Shown here: in pieces, positions 22,901-34,256 of the stretch | How the letters are laid out: the number at the start of each line of letters is the position of its first letter | How positions within the stretch are numbered: the stretch's first letter is position 1 | NCBI GenBank assembly: GCA_900155495.1 | Contig: FTLJ01000214.1 | Coordinates: 27,116 to 91,115 of the forward strand | Length of the DNA stretch: 64,000 nucleotides | Reading direction: 5' to 3' | Source: Porogramme epimiltina | Taxonomy: Eukaryota > Basidiomycota > Agaricomycetes > Polyporales > Polyporaceae | Translations under genes and position numbers: made by a program | The notes under the pieces: model-generated | Database searches by the model: none | Told to the model about the DNA's origin: nothing | Seen by the model: only the letters and a program-made list of their open reading frames with translations

Positions 22901-25684
22901 CGGAAGATTTATGGGGACCCTTAGGTGAAGAGTGGATGATAGTCTTCTTCGCAGGGGGCACCACAATGTTGTCATGAGAAACGTCGCCATTCGGCCGTTC
23001 CTTGCGCACGACTTCCCGCTGCTCCTGGGCTTGATGGAGAAGATCGGTCAGCTGCTTGAGGAGCTCTTCGTCTTGAGAGACCTTCTCCAGCGCCGTGATG
23101 CGCTTCTGTATAGATTTGGGCCCCGCGAGTACGATAGGGCACTGTCTAAGACCGTGGGACTCCCTCTTGTCACAAACAATACATATTTGGACATCGCTCC
23201 GACGACGGCCGCGGGCAGAAATCAGCCCTTCTGGGAGAGAAGAGGAAGGCTCATAAGACTTGTTGAGAGCAGCAACTAGGCTGGAGGCGGATGCTGACGG
23301 CGAGTCACTTCTGGCCAAGTCGTTGGGACCCCATGTCTGGCTCAGTTTGGATTTGCCTGCCTTTCGCTTCTTTCCGAGGAGAGTCTCGTCGCCATCCTGT
23401 TGATTTGGTAGAATACTATCCGATGACGGCGTAGTGATGGAAGTGACACTCTCAAGGTTGGCTGTATCGGAAGAACCAATGGCAGCTGGAGGGGCGGGAA
23501 GGGCAGGTACAGTCACTGCAGGAACAGCTGCAAGTGGGGCATTTGTGGGGGTGACGACAGTCGCTGTCGCGCCAGAGAGGTGTTGTAATGATCTTTCTCT
23601 TTTGTCTGCGAGAATCCTGGTAAATGCGGCTCGAACTATTTCCAACGAGTCCCGGTCTATTGAGTAATCAGCATTCAGCAGGAAAACGCCATATGGGACA
23701 TGACCATGTGCCAAGAGAGCAGCTCACCATGTTGGGCACTAGCAGACTTGTCCTTTGGCTCTGATGTCTTCTTTGACACCTCTTGGGAACCTATTCAAAC
23801 AAACAATCAGATGGTACGAAAGAGCTTGCCAAAAATTCATACCCGAGAGACTTTCTGCCGATGTTTCGCCTTTCCTGCCTGCCGGCAGAGTTCGTCTTCG
23901 TGTGGACTTCTTTTCTGCAAGGACCAAAGTGAGTGAGGAAGCAGTAATGAAAAAAGTAAACGAGCATACCTTTGATCAAAGCCATTCCCTCAGACGTGCC
24001 CACGGGACCGAGTGATCCTGTAGGAACATCTAGCAATGTAAGTATGAACAGCTAGATAACGACAAGGTCCACCAAATACCAGAATCTTCCGCAGGACCAG
24101 GCAGGCTAGGTTCACTCCCACGCCTCTTAGATTTCGATCGCTGCGTTTTGACACCAGAGGGCGGCGGTTGTTCGGTCACGCTGGGCGCGGAAGAGTTGGA
24201 CGGCGAGACGGAGTCAACCGTATCAGTCTCAGAAGACTTTCCCTTCTGTTTCTTCTCCTTTGCTATCAAAACGTCAGCCAAGGATACGTCAACTAGCTCA
24301 AAAATCTACCTCCGCCTGATTTGGATGGCTCGTCACGAGGGAGTTCGCCGGTGTCTGTGTGAGATGTCAAGAAAAGAGCAGTGCGGTATGATGCAGAGCT
24401 TACCAGGCAGGATAGCCATGGATGCGTCCGACGGTTCAAGAGCGCTATGTTTGTGCTTCTTCGACGGCGCGGGTTCCACAACTAGGACTCCAGAGGAACC
24501 TTCCTCGATAGCATCTGTTTCTGCGCTCGGCACAATCTTCTCAACTTGCTTGGAGGCTTGGCTCCCCAGTGAAGAAATAACGTCCGCTTTATGTTTGCCC
24601 TTGTCTTGCTTCAAGAAAAGGTTGAGCAGCGAATTCTTGCTAGATGGCGGCGGTACATCCGAAGAGAGTTTCTCTCTCTTACGCTTCTTTTTTGGGGGCG
24701 ATGCGGGGTGAGAGGAATCCGGAAGCCTCGACGAAGATGCGATCGGAGGGGCAGAGGGTGGACCTCCCGGAAGCTTCTTGAGGGAATCCTCACGACGACG
24801 CTTGCCTTTTCGAGTGACATCCACACTGGAAGCGATTGCAGGTATCGACTTGCGCGGTGGAGAATTACACGCGGGAGCTGTACATTATGTTAGATTCCGG
24901 CTATTGCTCGCATACCACCCAACTCACCGGATATTAGCTGCGTGGTCAGAGCAGGGAAGGGGGTAGATCCATTTGGAGTACCGGATAGCTTTCTGTCTTT
25001 CTTTCTGCGCTTCTTCTTCGGAACGCCATCATCTCCTAGGGATGAATTAGTAGGCGCAGGTGTTCCGGAGGGGCGATCCGTCCTCGAGGCCTGGTTCCCG
25101 AGTAGGAGGTCGGACGCATTGGCGTACGTCAGCCGCGCAGCGTTGCGCTTCACATTACGCTTCTGGGAGTGATTCTACGGGCGTTAGTCATTGGTACCTT
25201 GACCAAGGTATGTACGAAATTAGACATACAGGGTTGGGAGTTGGGCCCGGAGAGGCCGCTTGCGGAACGACGCGGGGACCTCCCTGACCCACCAAAACCG
25301 ACACTTCGATGGAGCTTGTGTATCGCGCAATGTGACGGAATGCCTCAAAATCGTCCTCTATTCCAAGAACTCGGATCAAGTAGCCAAGGAATAGTGTGGC
25401 TGAAGGTGCTCACCGTCGTCCAGCTCTATTACCTTTCCCTCGTGAAGCCTTGCGAACCGAATAGATGTATCATCTCCTAGACTAAGCTTTTGCCTCACTA
25501 GACGTTTGGTCTCGTCTAACGACTGGCCTACAGGCGAGCGAGAACCACTCAGCACCAATGCCCCAGAACGATGGGGGCTGTGGCTGAACGTACCCTTGTA
25601 GACCCTAGAAAATGCCCTGTCCGGAGCGTAGAAAGTGACCAGCGTGTCCCCATCTTCGTCGCGCTTGCGTTTTTGGCGCTCCAT
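19984..25684 (-). CDS. large acidic nuclear protein, possibly Net1/Dnt1-like
   Basis: Long minus-strand gene of roughly ten exons, ATG at 25684 and stop at 19984-19986. The N-terminal ~110 residues form a compact, ubiquitin-like or PB1-like domain (VTFYAPDRAFSRVYKG, IRFARLHEGKVIELDDEDDF). Next come many Lys/Arg nuclear-localisation clusters (KKKRRKKDRK, PPKKKRKREK). A Cys/His segment (CIVCDKRESHGLRQC, about 23139-23185) and acidic Ser/Asp/Glu-rich linkers lead to an Ala/Lys coiled-coil region (EKEAKAAAKAAAKEAKE). A Pro-Glu repeat comes from hexamer DNA at 21241-21306. Near the C-terminus are SLYPTLTDL and basic KKKRKSMLSGYS. A compact N-terminal domain, low-complexity body and short (L/Y)P-TLxDL motif recall the Net1/Tof2/Dnt1 nucleolar Cdc14-binding proteins, but this is only a hypothesis. 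I checked the first exon joins; internal exon borders are approximate. Confidence 0.6.
21241..21306. repeat. hexamer repeat coding Pro-Glu
   Basis: About eleven copies of a CTCTGG/CTCCGG-like hexamer. On the minus strand it encodes alternating Pro and Glu within the acidic nuclear protein. Synonymous changes between copies suggest it is maintained as protein sequence. Confidence 0.8.
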
Positions 25685-25864
25685 GTGGTAGGATGGAGCC
25701 AAGATGCGCGGGCAGAGCCGCGGAGGAGAAGTAACGGCGAGAAAAGTGAGGCGTCGCGCGACGCGTGCAGGATTTCAAGGCAAGTAGGCGCCCATAAATG
25801 TCGGCAAAGGGGTCCGGAGCGAACGCGTCAACAGAGACAAATACGTCCTCCGACTCTATCCACC

Positions 25865-26242
25865 ATGGCCGGTCACTCCAGTACGCCCCCCTGCGCTTCA
25901 CAGGCCTCGCTCTCGGGATCTGACAACGTGAAATGCACTTACAGGCACCGGGTTCCACCCCCATCTCCCTGGGTTCAAGCACAAATTCCTCGCCACGACG
26001 CTGGGCGCGACGATGTGGTTCTTCATATTCTACCGTGCACGGTGAGTCCCCAATCTCTAACTGACTGATATACGCCCTTACACCCGTACAGGAAGGATGG
26101 TGCAAAGCTCCTCGTACGTTGTATATCAACATACAAGCTACTTAGTTGCTAACGCACTCTCCAGGGCCTCAAGCACCCATGGGACGGTCACGACGAGCAT
26201 CACGGCCATGGACATGATGCTGGGCACTCAGAACACCATTAG
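25865..26242 (+). CDS. complex I accessory subunit, NDUFB2-like
   Basis: Small mitochondrial inner-membrane protein. Four exons (25865..25880, 25945..26041, 26092..26113 and 26165..26242) give 70 aa. The order is a short N-terminus (MAGHSSTGFHPHLPGF), one membrane span (FLATTLGATMWFFIFYR) followed by RARKDGAKLLGLKHPWDGH, and a His-rich tail. The single span followed by (R)xxDGxxLLGxxHPW is the pattern I associate with the fungal NDUFB2 (AGGG) subunit of NADH:ubiquinone oxidoreductase. The tiny exons (16 and 22 nt) hide it from ORF scans. It lies head-to-head with the acidic nuclear protein gene, with 180 bp between the two ATGs. Confidence 0.72.
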
Positions 26243-27021
26243 CAGACTATGGTGTGAATATAGATGGAGCTATTCAGGACATATGGCGTTGTGTGCTGCA
26301 AGTTTAGATCGCGGAAGTGAGTGGTCATTGAGTGCCCTGCTCTAGGGTTGGTGCGTTGTTCCATTGCCGCGTGACGGACTGTACACCGGTGTTTTCTCAA
26401 ACCTCCCTCACTCGCCTCCTCCCTTTCCAATATTCCTTTCTTGTTGACTTTCACTTCAAGTCTACGATGGGCACAGGCCACGGGCGCTTCTTTCACCTCC
26501 GTCATCATCCTTCACTAGCCTTGCGGGCGAGCCAATAGCCAGGCCTTCATTAGTTATCAGCTTGAACTAATAGCACCAGCTTGCCGAGTAGGCTTCACTA
26601 AGATTGCGAGTAAGCACAACAACAATGATGTACATAAGACATATCCAGTGTCTGCTTGGGGAAAGAGGATAGATAGTACTTAGTGATATGGTACAAAGAG
26701 TAACTAGTAATAAGTAGGCAACGAGGCCAAAAGCAACAATACTTTTTTAGCCAGGACCATTGTGAGTACAGAGGGATGATACGGAGAGTGTCGCCAAGAG
26801 CTTATGCCCGATGCAACTATTATCCATACAACAGAAGTGCATCTAGCACCCAAGTATCGTGCGCATGTAGAGTGGCGGCCAGAGCTGTGAGATATGAGCC
26901 GGAGATGGGGAGATAAGTAGTGCAATAAAACAGGATAGTGCGGAGGTAAAGAACGTGGCCGATTCGTGTTTGTGAGACGCCAAAGGTCGCCAGCGAGATA
27001 CTATGTGCTATGACAGCTGTG
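26243..27021. other. intergenic, between convergent genes
   Basis: 3' flanks of the complex I subunit (+) and the G-alpha gene (-). No supported gene or RNA. Base composition is lower in GC than in the coding regions. Confidence 0.45.
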
Positions 27022-28939
27022 TCACAGCAATGTTGTGTTCTGTAAGGTGCTCACGAGGAGCACGTCGCGAACTGCACACAATGTTAGATGCACGCACTAA
27101 GGGCTGACTCGGGCGACACTGAAACTTACTACTATTTACTACAGTTGCCATTACCCTAGTTTCCTGGAGGATAATCACAGTCAGCCTCGGGTGCAAGCGC
27201 GAAGAAGGGTGAAGCCAGGACATACAATTGCACAGGTGATGTGAGCGTGCAATTGACGCCTCCTCGGAGAGTATACGCGGTGAGTTCGAATCATTTGGTC
27301 TCGGAGGTCTGAAGTTACCGCGAGTTAGTTGTCACTCGCACGCGGAAATATGCGAGAAGTTAGAAAGCTGCTCACACTCTGCGACGTGCTCGGCCTTATT
27401 GGATCGTCCGCGGTAGCTAGTAACATAGTCTTCGAACTGGATTCCTGACTTCAATTTGGCGTGGAGTAAGTCCGCCTTGTTGAGCAGAAGGATGAAGGTG
27501 GCGCTAGTCAGCAACTTGTTCTTGCATACGGACTCCCATAGCTCGAAAGCGTCAGACTTTAAGGGTACGTGGTCAACCGCAGTCCCAGGTCATTCATGGA
27601 TACACGCACCAGTCTGTTGACCTTGGAGTCCTCTTCTAAGCATTCGTTGAAACCGCTCATAGGTGCAAGGAAGATGACCGCGTTCACGTCCTCGAAATAC
27701 GATGCCCATGCAACGCGCTGGCTGCGTGCACCACCGATATCGTAGAACACCCATTCGGCGCCTTTCTCTGCTGCTGCCTCAGTGTCAGCGAATGGACAAG
27801 GTGCCATCACTGGACGAACGCACCTGTTTCCATGGTCAGCCGGTGTTCCTCCACACCAAGTGTGCGCAAACGGGCACGAAGAATATCCTCTGAGAGTCTG
27901 TATTTAACGAGCTTGTTCATCCCGGAGGAATTGCCTACGCACCTGTCGTAGGAACATACTTGATGTCTGCAACCCGAACCGCGTGGTCGAGGAAGCTGCA
28001 GGTAGCGCAGATAAGCAACATTTCAGCATTGAGAAGCGAACGCACGCACTATCTCGCGTGATGATGGACGTCCAACTCAGCGGCGTCCACAATCTGTCCA
28101 CTCGAACACTTCCACAGCGCCGCAATATCCTCCTTGCACGCATCCAGGATCCGCCGCGCATCGTCAAGCTCGTCGACTGTCCCCGGATACCGCGCCTGCG
28201 ACCCCCGCCGCCGTCTTCCAAGCAGATTCTTCCACCCCGTCCCACTGCGAATCGATACCTCCGGTGCACCTGTGGGCGAGGGGACATCCATACGCCATGT
28301 AGGACGCTCAGTCGATGTCGGTGAGGCCGTAGGAGTCAGGGAGGGCGAGCCGGGAGAATGCACTTCTGCCGCGAGTGCTCGAGTGAGGATGAGCTCCACC
28401 TGCTTGAGCGGCGAAAGGCGCATCTGTAGCATACGGTAATCCTTGCCCGGGTCACCACGTCCAGAGGGGGCGGGCGGGGAGGAGGCAAGGACATGGAGAA
28501 GGTAGTTGACGAAGCGGGCGAGGTTGAGGTGAATGACGGCCCGCCAGGCCTCGGCCTCAGCCTTGAATGCGGTCGGGCAGAAGTAGAGTTGGAAATTCTT
28601 GATCATGGTCGACTTCCCGGACTCCGCTTGGCCTGCGGGCGACGAGGCAGAAATGCGTCAGCAACTGCTGAGGTACGGTGTCCTATAGCAACGCATACCC
28701 AAGAGGAGGATCTTCGTCTGGGGCTTGCGCTTTCGGAGTTCCTGCCGCTCCTGTTCGAGTACCCGGTCGATGTCATCGCTGTCGCGTGACCATTTTGAGG
28801 TTTGAACACCTAGGGTTGGTGGCAGCGAGCTATGGACGTACCTAATCTTCTTGGCCTCACGCTCGTAGCGTAGACGGGCTTCCTTCTCGGGCTCGGACTC
28901 GTTGATGGGTGGTTCTGGCGGCCAAACGCTATTGGACAT
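27022..28939 (-). CDS. heterotrimeric G-protein alpha subunit, divergent
   Basis: Signalling GTPase of the plasma membrane. Ten exons run from the ATG at 28939 to the stop at 27022. Motifs in order: G1 GQAESGKST (built across an intron), switch I with RARLRTLGV, G3 WVFYDIGGARSQR, G4 LLLNKADLL, G5 ITCAIE, and the C-terminal helix VRD-like IRDVLLVSTLQ ending NTTLL. Compared with DVGGQRSER of classical G-alpha, the catalytic Gln is replaced by Ala (codon 27727-27729). The helical domain carries a Ser/Pro/Arg-rich insertion of roughly 75 residues between LTRALAAEV and DELDDARRIL. There is no N-terminal MGC lipidation motif (the start is MSNSVWPPEP), so it belongs to the atypical fungal group rather than Gpa1-3. 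Slow or altered GTP hydrolysis is inferred, not shown. Confidence 0.88.
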
Positions 28940-30485
28940 CTATTCTGATGTTGCGGACGGGAGGGGACAGTTGTGTGTGGACTGTCGAGGCGCGGAGGAG
29001 GGGGGAGAAGAGGGGGGAGGTGGGAGGACGAGGTGGCAAGCCTGGTCGGCGGAAGGAAGGGGCGGATAGAAAGCCGGATCCTGTAGAGAGACTATGAGTT
29101 ATGGGTCGGTAACGGGAGGGACGGAGCTCCTTACCGCGATCAAACTCCCGGGCGGCGGGAGTATGTGCCAGAAAAGTTTAAGTATCTGGAGAGGGGCTCG
29201 TGCTATTCCCCCACGCCATCGGTACTCGACGGTATCGATGCGTGGCGTGCGCCGCGCAACGCGTTTCATAGAGAACGTGCTAAAACGGTGATCGTGCCGG
29301 TGTCGCGCAGCTATCATATTGACATTTTGCCTATATGGGCAACGCGTTTTGATACGCCTCGCTGCCGGCTCTGTGGCGCGAGCCCCCCTTAGCCAGCCCT
29401 CGAATGTGCCGGTCCAGGCCGACCTTTCCTGCAGGGCCGGAGCACGATTCCCCGTACGTGTTCTGTGGAGCCTTTAGGGCCTTGCTGCGTGCTAAAGGTG
29501 GCTAAAGGCCAATGCGGCGGCCCCCTAGGGGCGTTGCTTCGTAAGCCGCCGAGTCGCCCTGTGTTGTCGCGGATGAAGATATGAGCAACAAACAGGGGAA
29601 GAAAGTATGCGCATCACCGCCACCAGGTCGCGGCATGACGGTAGTCGGAGACGCCGTGTTCCGATTGGCATGCTCGACCGTCATCCCCACAATCTTGGCT
29701 TCCACGTGTCAACGTCGACTGAGTGATGGTATCCGTATTCTGACGTATTCACGCGAACGCAGCGCACTTGCGCCCACCTTCGCGATCGCATGCCAAAAGG
29801 GGGCCGGGTCTGTATTCAGCGGCTCCGGTGAACACAGTCGAGTCCTGTGCCCCATGGAGCCGCGTGACTGTCCCGGTCAGTTTTGATGAGGGACCGATCG
29901 TCTTCCGGCGCCTTCTGGCCGCATCGTATCTCTGGGAGCTACTGCGCCGCGAAGGCTGAACCTTAGGTTTCTATGACACTGTTTTTAGACCGCCCAAGGG
30001 ACGTAAGGATGACCCTAATCCTCCGAGGGGCCACGGCCCACAAATGCCTGTGTCTCGGTTAGGGACTGTTGTCGAGGGAGAAATCGAGACGTAGAAACCT
30101 CATGGCACATATCAGATCGTATGCCACTTGCCCCGCGAAAAGGTTGGACTTTGTCAACCTCCGAGATTGCCGTGGCGCATAAAGGGGAGGCAGATGTAAC
30201 CAACCGGTATTCTCGGACGGAATTGGTACCGTAAATATTGTTCGCCCGTCGAGGGTCAGGGTCGAGGAATGTATGTTAGACACAGTATGTTCAAAGATGA
30301 GTGAGCACACGAGGCGGAAAGGGTCCGAGGATATTCAGGGGCGAAGGCCGAAGCCAACACGTGTATGACCAAACTAGTACATGGATTCCTGTCCGGTTCT
30401 GCGTCTATCAAACTCCTTGTGGCGCTGCAGATCGAGGCGAGTCTGCACCGCGAATCTGATCCGTCTCTATCCCCTTGTACCCCGC
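28940..30485. other. intergenic, 1.5 kb without a supported gene
   Basis: Mixed region upstream of the G-alpha gene. A 101-codon plus frame starts at 29581 (MSNKQGKKVC), and a minus segment near 30060-30310 has a coding-like look (TLTLDGRTIFTVPIPSEN). Neither has a start-to-stop model I can defend. Both may be relics. No inverted repeat or tRNA was seen. Confidence 0.35.
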
Positions 30486-32149
30486 TCAACCCCACAGCCA
30501 GTTCACCTCGTGTCCGAAGTACCGCCCACCCTTAACAGGGTGCTCCTCCAACACCCTCGCGATCTCCTCTTTGTCCTCTTGAGACAGGACGACGTCACCG
30601 CCAGCGAGATTTTCCAGGCACCGCTCCTTGCGTCTGGTATACGGGGAAGCAATGAGTAAACACGCTAGAAGCTGACGTCGATCGAGAGGACACTCGGCTC
30701 CCCGCAGTACGTCTCGGCGAACGTCGTAGCGAGATCGATCAGAGCAAAGACTTACGAGGAGCCGGGGAGCGGGATGACCTTGTCTCCAAGGGAACCAACC
30801 CATCCGATACAGAGCTGGGCGGCCGTGCACCCTTTCTTGGCCGCGAGTGCCTTGATGGCCTCCGCAATAACCAGGTTGTGGCGCAGATTCTGGGAGAGAT
30901 GCAATTTCCGGGATCAGGAACTAGCTTATTCGGCTCGGTGGCCTAGTCGAACAACAAACTTACCTCTTCTTGGAAGCGGGTGAAGAGGGCACGAGGGTCG
31001 TTGGCTTTGAGGGAGATCCGAGGTGAGATTGACACAAATAGTTAAAAGCGCTAACTGCGATGCTCACGGTCGAGATCCTGGGTGACAGCACCGCTCAATA
31101 AACCCTGCCCGAGAGGTCTGTCGATACGAGGGTGAGGGATGACCGGAGAGGGGTGTGCGCTTAAGACATACGAGTAGCCCGCAACAGCGACGTCGAGCTC
31201 AGCCGCAGTCGCAATAACGTTCCTGGTTTCGTCCTCATACGACGTAGGGCTGACCTCGATCTCGACAATGGAGATAGGGTGTACCTACGAATAAGAACGG
31301 TCACTCAGTTGTATCCAGAGCGGAAGATCTCGGCATACGCACAGCATGACCCCTCCTCAGGGTCTCTGCTCGAACTTCGGAAAGACCGATGTGGTTGAAC
31401 TTTCCTTCCTTGATGAGCCCAGCGAGGGCCGAGACCACGCTCTCGACGCTGTGTTTGCCATCCATCCTTGCGGGCTGGAAGAGATCCGGTTTCTTGGTCC
31501 CCCGCAGGCTCGCCAGGGCTTCATCAACAGAGCGCCGCAAGTTCTCAGGACTGTGACATCGTAGTCAGTTTCTTGGAGTACGTCGGATGCACGGATGGGC
31601 TCACTTACGATGTATCGAAGTCACGCTCTCCCGGGATATTTCCGCCCTGTACGGCGGTTACCTATGGGTCGAGGGATAGATAGAAAGTCTTACCTTCACA
31701 GACAAAAACACCTTATCGGCATAACCGGGATATTTCTCGAAGAAACGAGATAACATCTCGAGATTGGTTGGGGCCGTTCCTTGCCCATAGAAGGTGCCTG
31801 TGGAGGCCTGGCTGAGTCCTACTAGACGTCGCCCGGCTCCTAACAAGAGATAGAGAACTCACTGCTGTTGAGAATCATCTTGACGCCAGCCGGGAGGGCA
31901 TCAATCCCCGCCTTGATACATTCAAACGCCTGTTCATCCGAAATCGGCTCAATCCTCCAGCTGCAGGTACAAGTTAGATAACGGTAGGCAACACATAGGA
32001 TAGGATGAAGCCTACGTCATCATCATGAGGCCATGCTGGAGTGATAAAGTAAGGAGAGCGTCAGAGAAAGAAGTAGAGATAGTACACACAGCGACTTTAG
32101 CAACGACAATGTCGGAAGCCGTGCCCCCAAGTTTCGTGGTTGCCACCAT
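30486..32149 (-). CDS. aldo/keto reductase, pyridoxal-reductase type
   Basis: NADPH-dependent oxidoreductase with a TIM-barrel fold. About nine exons; the start is the ATG at 32149 ([20 protein letters not shown], joined to HGLMMMTWR). The barrel contains the active-site Tyr in [16 protein letters not shown] and the Lys in KVFLSVK. The position often held by His is QPARMD, as in the AKR8/AKR13 pyridoxal reductases. PLGQGLLSG and LPGSSR near the end form the cofactor site. Length and motif order are normal, and it ends HEVNWLWG at 30486. The closest characterised group I can name is the YakC/Plr1 pyridoxal reductases, but substrate cannot be read from the sequence. Related genes are often found in several copies in basidiomycetes. 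Confidence 0.88.
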
Positions 32150-33298
32150 GTTAGCGAGAATGGTCTTGGTAGGAAGGAGAATACGGGATGGCTTGTGAGC
32201 GTGGCTGACTTTGTGTTGCGTTTGCGGTGGCTGACGGGTCGATTTTATACACGACCGAGCGTCCATTCGGAGATTAGGCGTGTTCCATTTTCGGCGTCCT
32301 CGATATGCATAGAAGCTATCTGCGCTAGGGTAGAACCGGCCACCAAGCCACCGAGCTAAGTAATGCGTTGCCTTCAGCCGACAAACACCGCGAAGAAGCA
32401 CGGAAGGGACGCACTAGTCGCGAGCCTATTTCATCTCTGGGATGACCGCGACGGATGACAGAACCAGGTCTAGGACAGTCCGCGAGAATAGCTCCCGTCG
32501 CTGCCGACGCGGCGAAAGGATGTCATCCCAGGAGTAGTACTCAGATGTTGGTGTCGGGAGCAAGCCGCAGTGGTAACAGAGGCAGAAAACGAGTAGACGG
32601 AGCGCCACGGTGAGGCCTGCATGTCCGGTCATGCATAGGTATTACTGTTAGGCCTTCCACATCGGGCCTTCACCTAAGGCAGGTGACGACCACGTCTTAT
32701 CAGCTTTTAGGTTCTGTATTTACATGCCAGGCGGATCGCTCACAGATGTCCGACCACAAAGTCGGTGCACTTCCTCCAGCAAGATTTCGGGTCGCCTCGT
32801 CTACGGTCTTATGTGTGGTGGCGTCGCGAGATAGACCTGACCGGACCCAACAATAGCAATATGGATTCAAACAACGTGTGAAAGCAGTCTCACGGTAAGC
32901 TCCACCTGCTGCAAGGTGTCACGATGAGGAATGGGGGTCCATTTATAAGGCGTTCAAGATAGACCGCACAGGATCGGCGAAGTCTCCGAGCTAGCGCCCA
33001 TTCCGCAAATGGAAGGCGGCACGGCGTTTGCCAGGCGCCCAAGACGGATGTGAGTATCGCCCTCTCGCTGCCGTCTCACACAACACAGGCCGTCAAGACT
33101 ATCGGTGAGTTCATGCTGCCTCTGCGTTTCTCGTGCGGACAGAAGGAGTGCTAGAGGAGACTATGTTGGACGAAGATGGGGTCAGAAGGAATGGATTTGG
33201 GGATGGATTGGGATGCTCGGCCGTGGATGAACCTCCGTGAGTACAGTCTTGACTGACTATTTTGTCGCTCGTCCTGCAGGTCAATCCCCACCGACACC
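32150..33298. other. intergenic, with RPS18 leader intron
   Basis: Contains the AKR promoter, a candidate small ORF (32426-32632) and the RPS18 leader. A GT-AG intron at 33105-33279 (175 nt) probably splits the RPS18 5' UTR, a common arrangement in ribosomal-protein genes. Pyrimidine-rich stretches precede it. Confidence 0.5.
32426..32632 (-). CDS. candidate small secreted protein (68 aa)
   Basis: Uninterrupted frame from the ATG at 32632. The first ~28 residues resemble a signal peptide (hydrophobic ALRLLVFCLCYHCGLLPTP), followed by SEYYSWDDILSP and a basic segment. It has no recognised domain and could also be chance. It lies between the AKR and RPS18 genes. Confidence 0.25.
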   Translation of the reverse strand: MTGHAGLTVALRLLVFCLCYHCGLLPTPTSEYYSWDDILSPRRQRRELFSRTVLDLVLSSVAVIPEMK

Positions 33299-33932
33299 AT
33301 GTCTCTCCACGTCCCTGAGGCCCACCAGCAATTCCAGGTCCGTCAAAAGCACTGTTGTATGGAGGGGTTGGAGTGATATTGACTCTGAGTGCAGCACATT
33401 CTGCGTCTCCTCAACACGAACGTTGATGGCAAGCGCAAGATCATGTACGCCCTGACCGAGATCAAGGGTGTCGGTCGCCGTTACGCCAACCTTGTCTGCA
33501 AAAAGGCCGATGTCGACCTCAACAAGCGGTGCGTCCTACCTGCTCCTACGATTGCCAGGGGCTGATCCCATGGGTTTTCCAGCGCTGGCGAGCTTAACTC
33601 GGACGAGCTTGAGCGTCTCGTTACCATCATCCAAAACCCCACGCAGTTCAAGATCCCCACATGGTTCCTGAACAGGCAGCGGGACATCGTCGATGGCAAG
33701 AACTCTCAGATTCTTTCCAACGGCGTTGACTCGAAGCTCCGTGATGATCTCGAGAGGCTGAAGAAGATCCGTGCGCACCGTGGTCTCCGTCACTTCTGGG
33801 GCCTCCGTGTCAGGGGCCAGCACACCAAGACCACCGGTATGTCGCCCCCAATGCTCACGAAGCATGCATTTCCTCACAACATGTACAGGTCGTCGGGGCA
33901 AGACCGTCGGTGTGTCGAAGAAGCGTGGCTAG
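33299..33932 (+). CDS. RPS18: 40S ribosomal protein S18 (uS13)
   Basis: Component of the small-subunit head that contacts tRNA and the large subunit. Four exons (33299..33337, 33395..33528, 33583..33836 and 33889..33932) give 156 aa, the usual fungal length. Diagnostic segments are [19 protein letters not shown], the helix-two-turn-helix [31 protein letters not shown], and the basic C-terminus [20 protein letters not shown] followed by [14 protein letters not shown]. The leader appears to carry its own intron (33105-33279). Confidence 0.97.
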
Positions 33933-34256
33933 ACGCTTCTGGATCTCTTTTGCATTATCTCACACGACGGTGGTATTATGTTTGTTATGCAATGTATTTG
34001 TCCCATGCAGTAATGGCAACCACCATGACATGCCGTCTGTTGATCTTGTGCGAGCAGTCCGATATCGCGATTTTCCTGCTGTCCTTGTCGTTTGCGCGAG
34101 CCTCGACCGGCACTTTTCCCACACGTCCGAAAAAGTGAATCGTGATAGGGGACTAGAACCTTCTGGGAATGTTCGTGCGCTTGCGGCTACCGCATACACC
34201 CACATATAACTCTGCCTCACCGCTCCGCCCCCGTCGAGCACAACCCGCTAGAACTG
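33933..34256. other. intergenic
   Basis: Between RPS18 and the next plus-strand gene. A TATA-like CATATAA at 34202-34208 precedes the ATG at 34257. No gene seen. Confidence 0.45.

Noticed and set aside
29581..29886. 101-codon plus frame (MSNKQGKKVC...)
   Set aside because: No domain, no splice context, and codon use unlike its neighbours. Left as intergenic.
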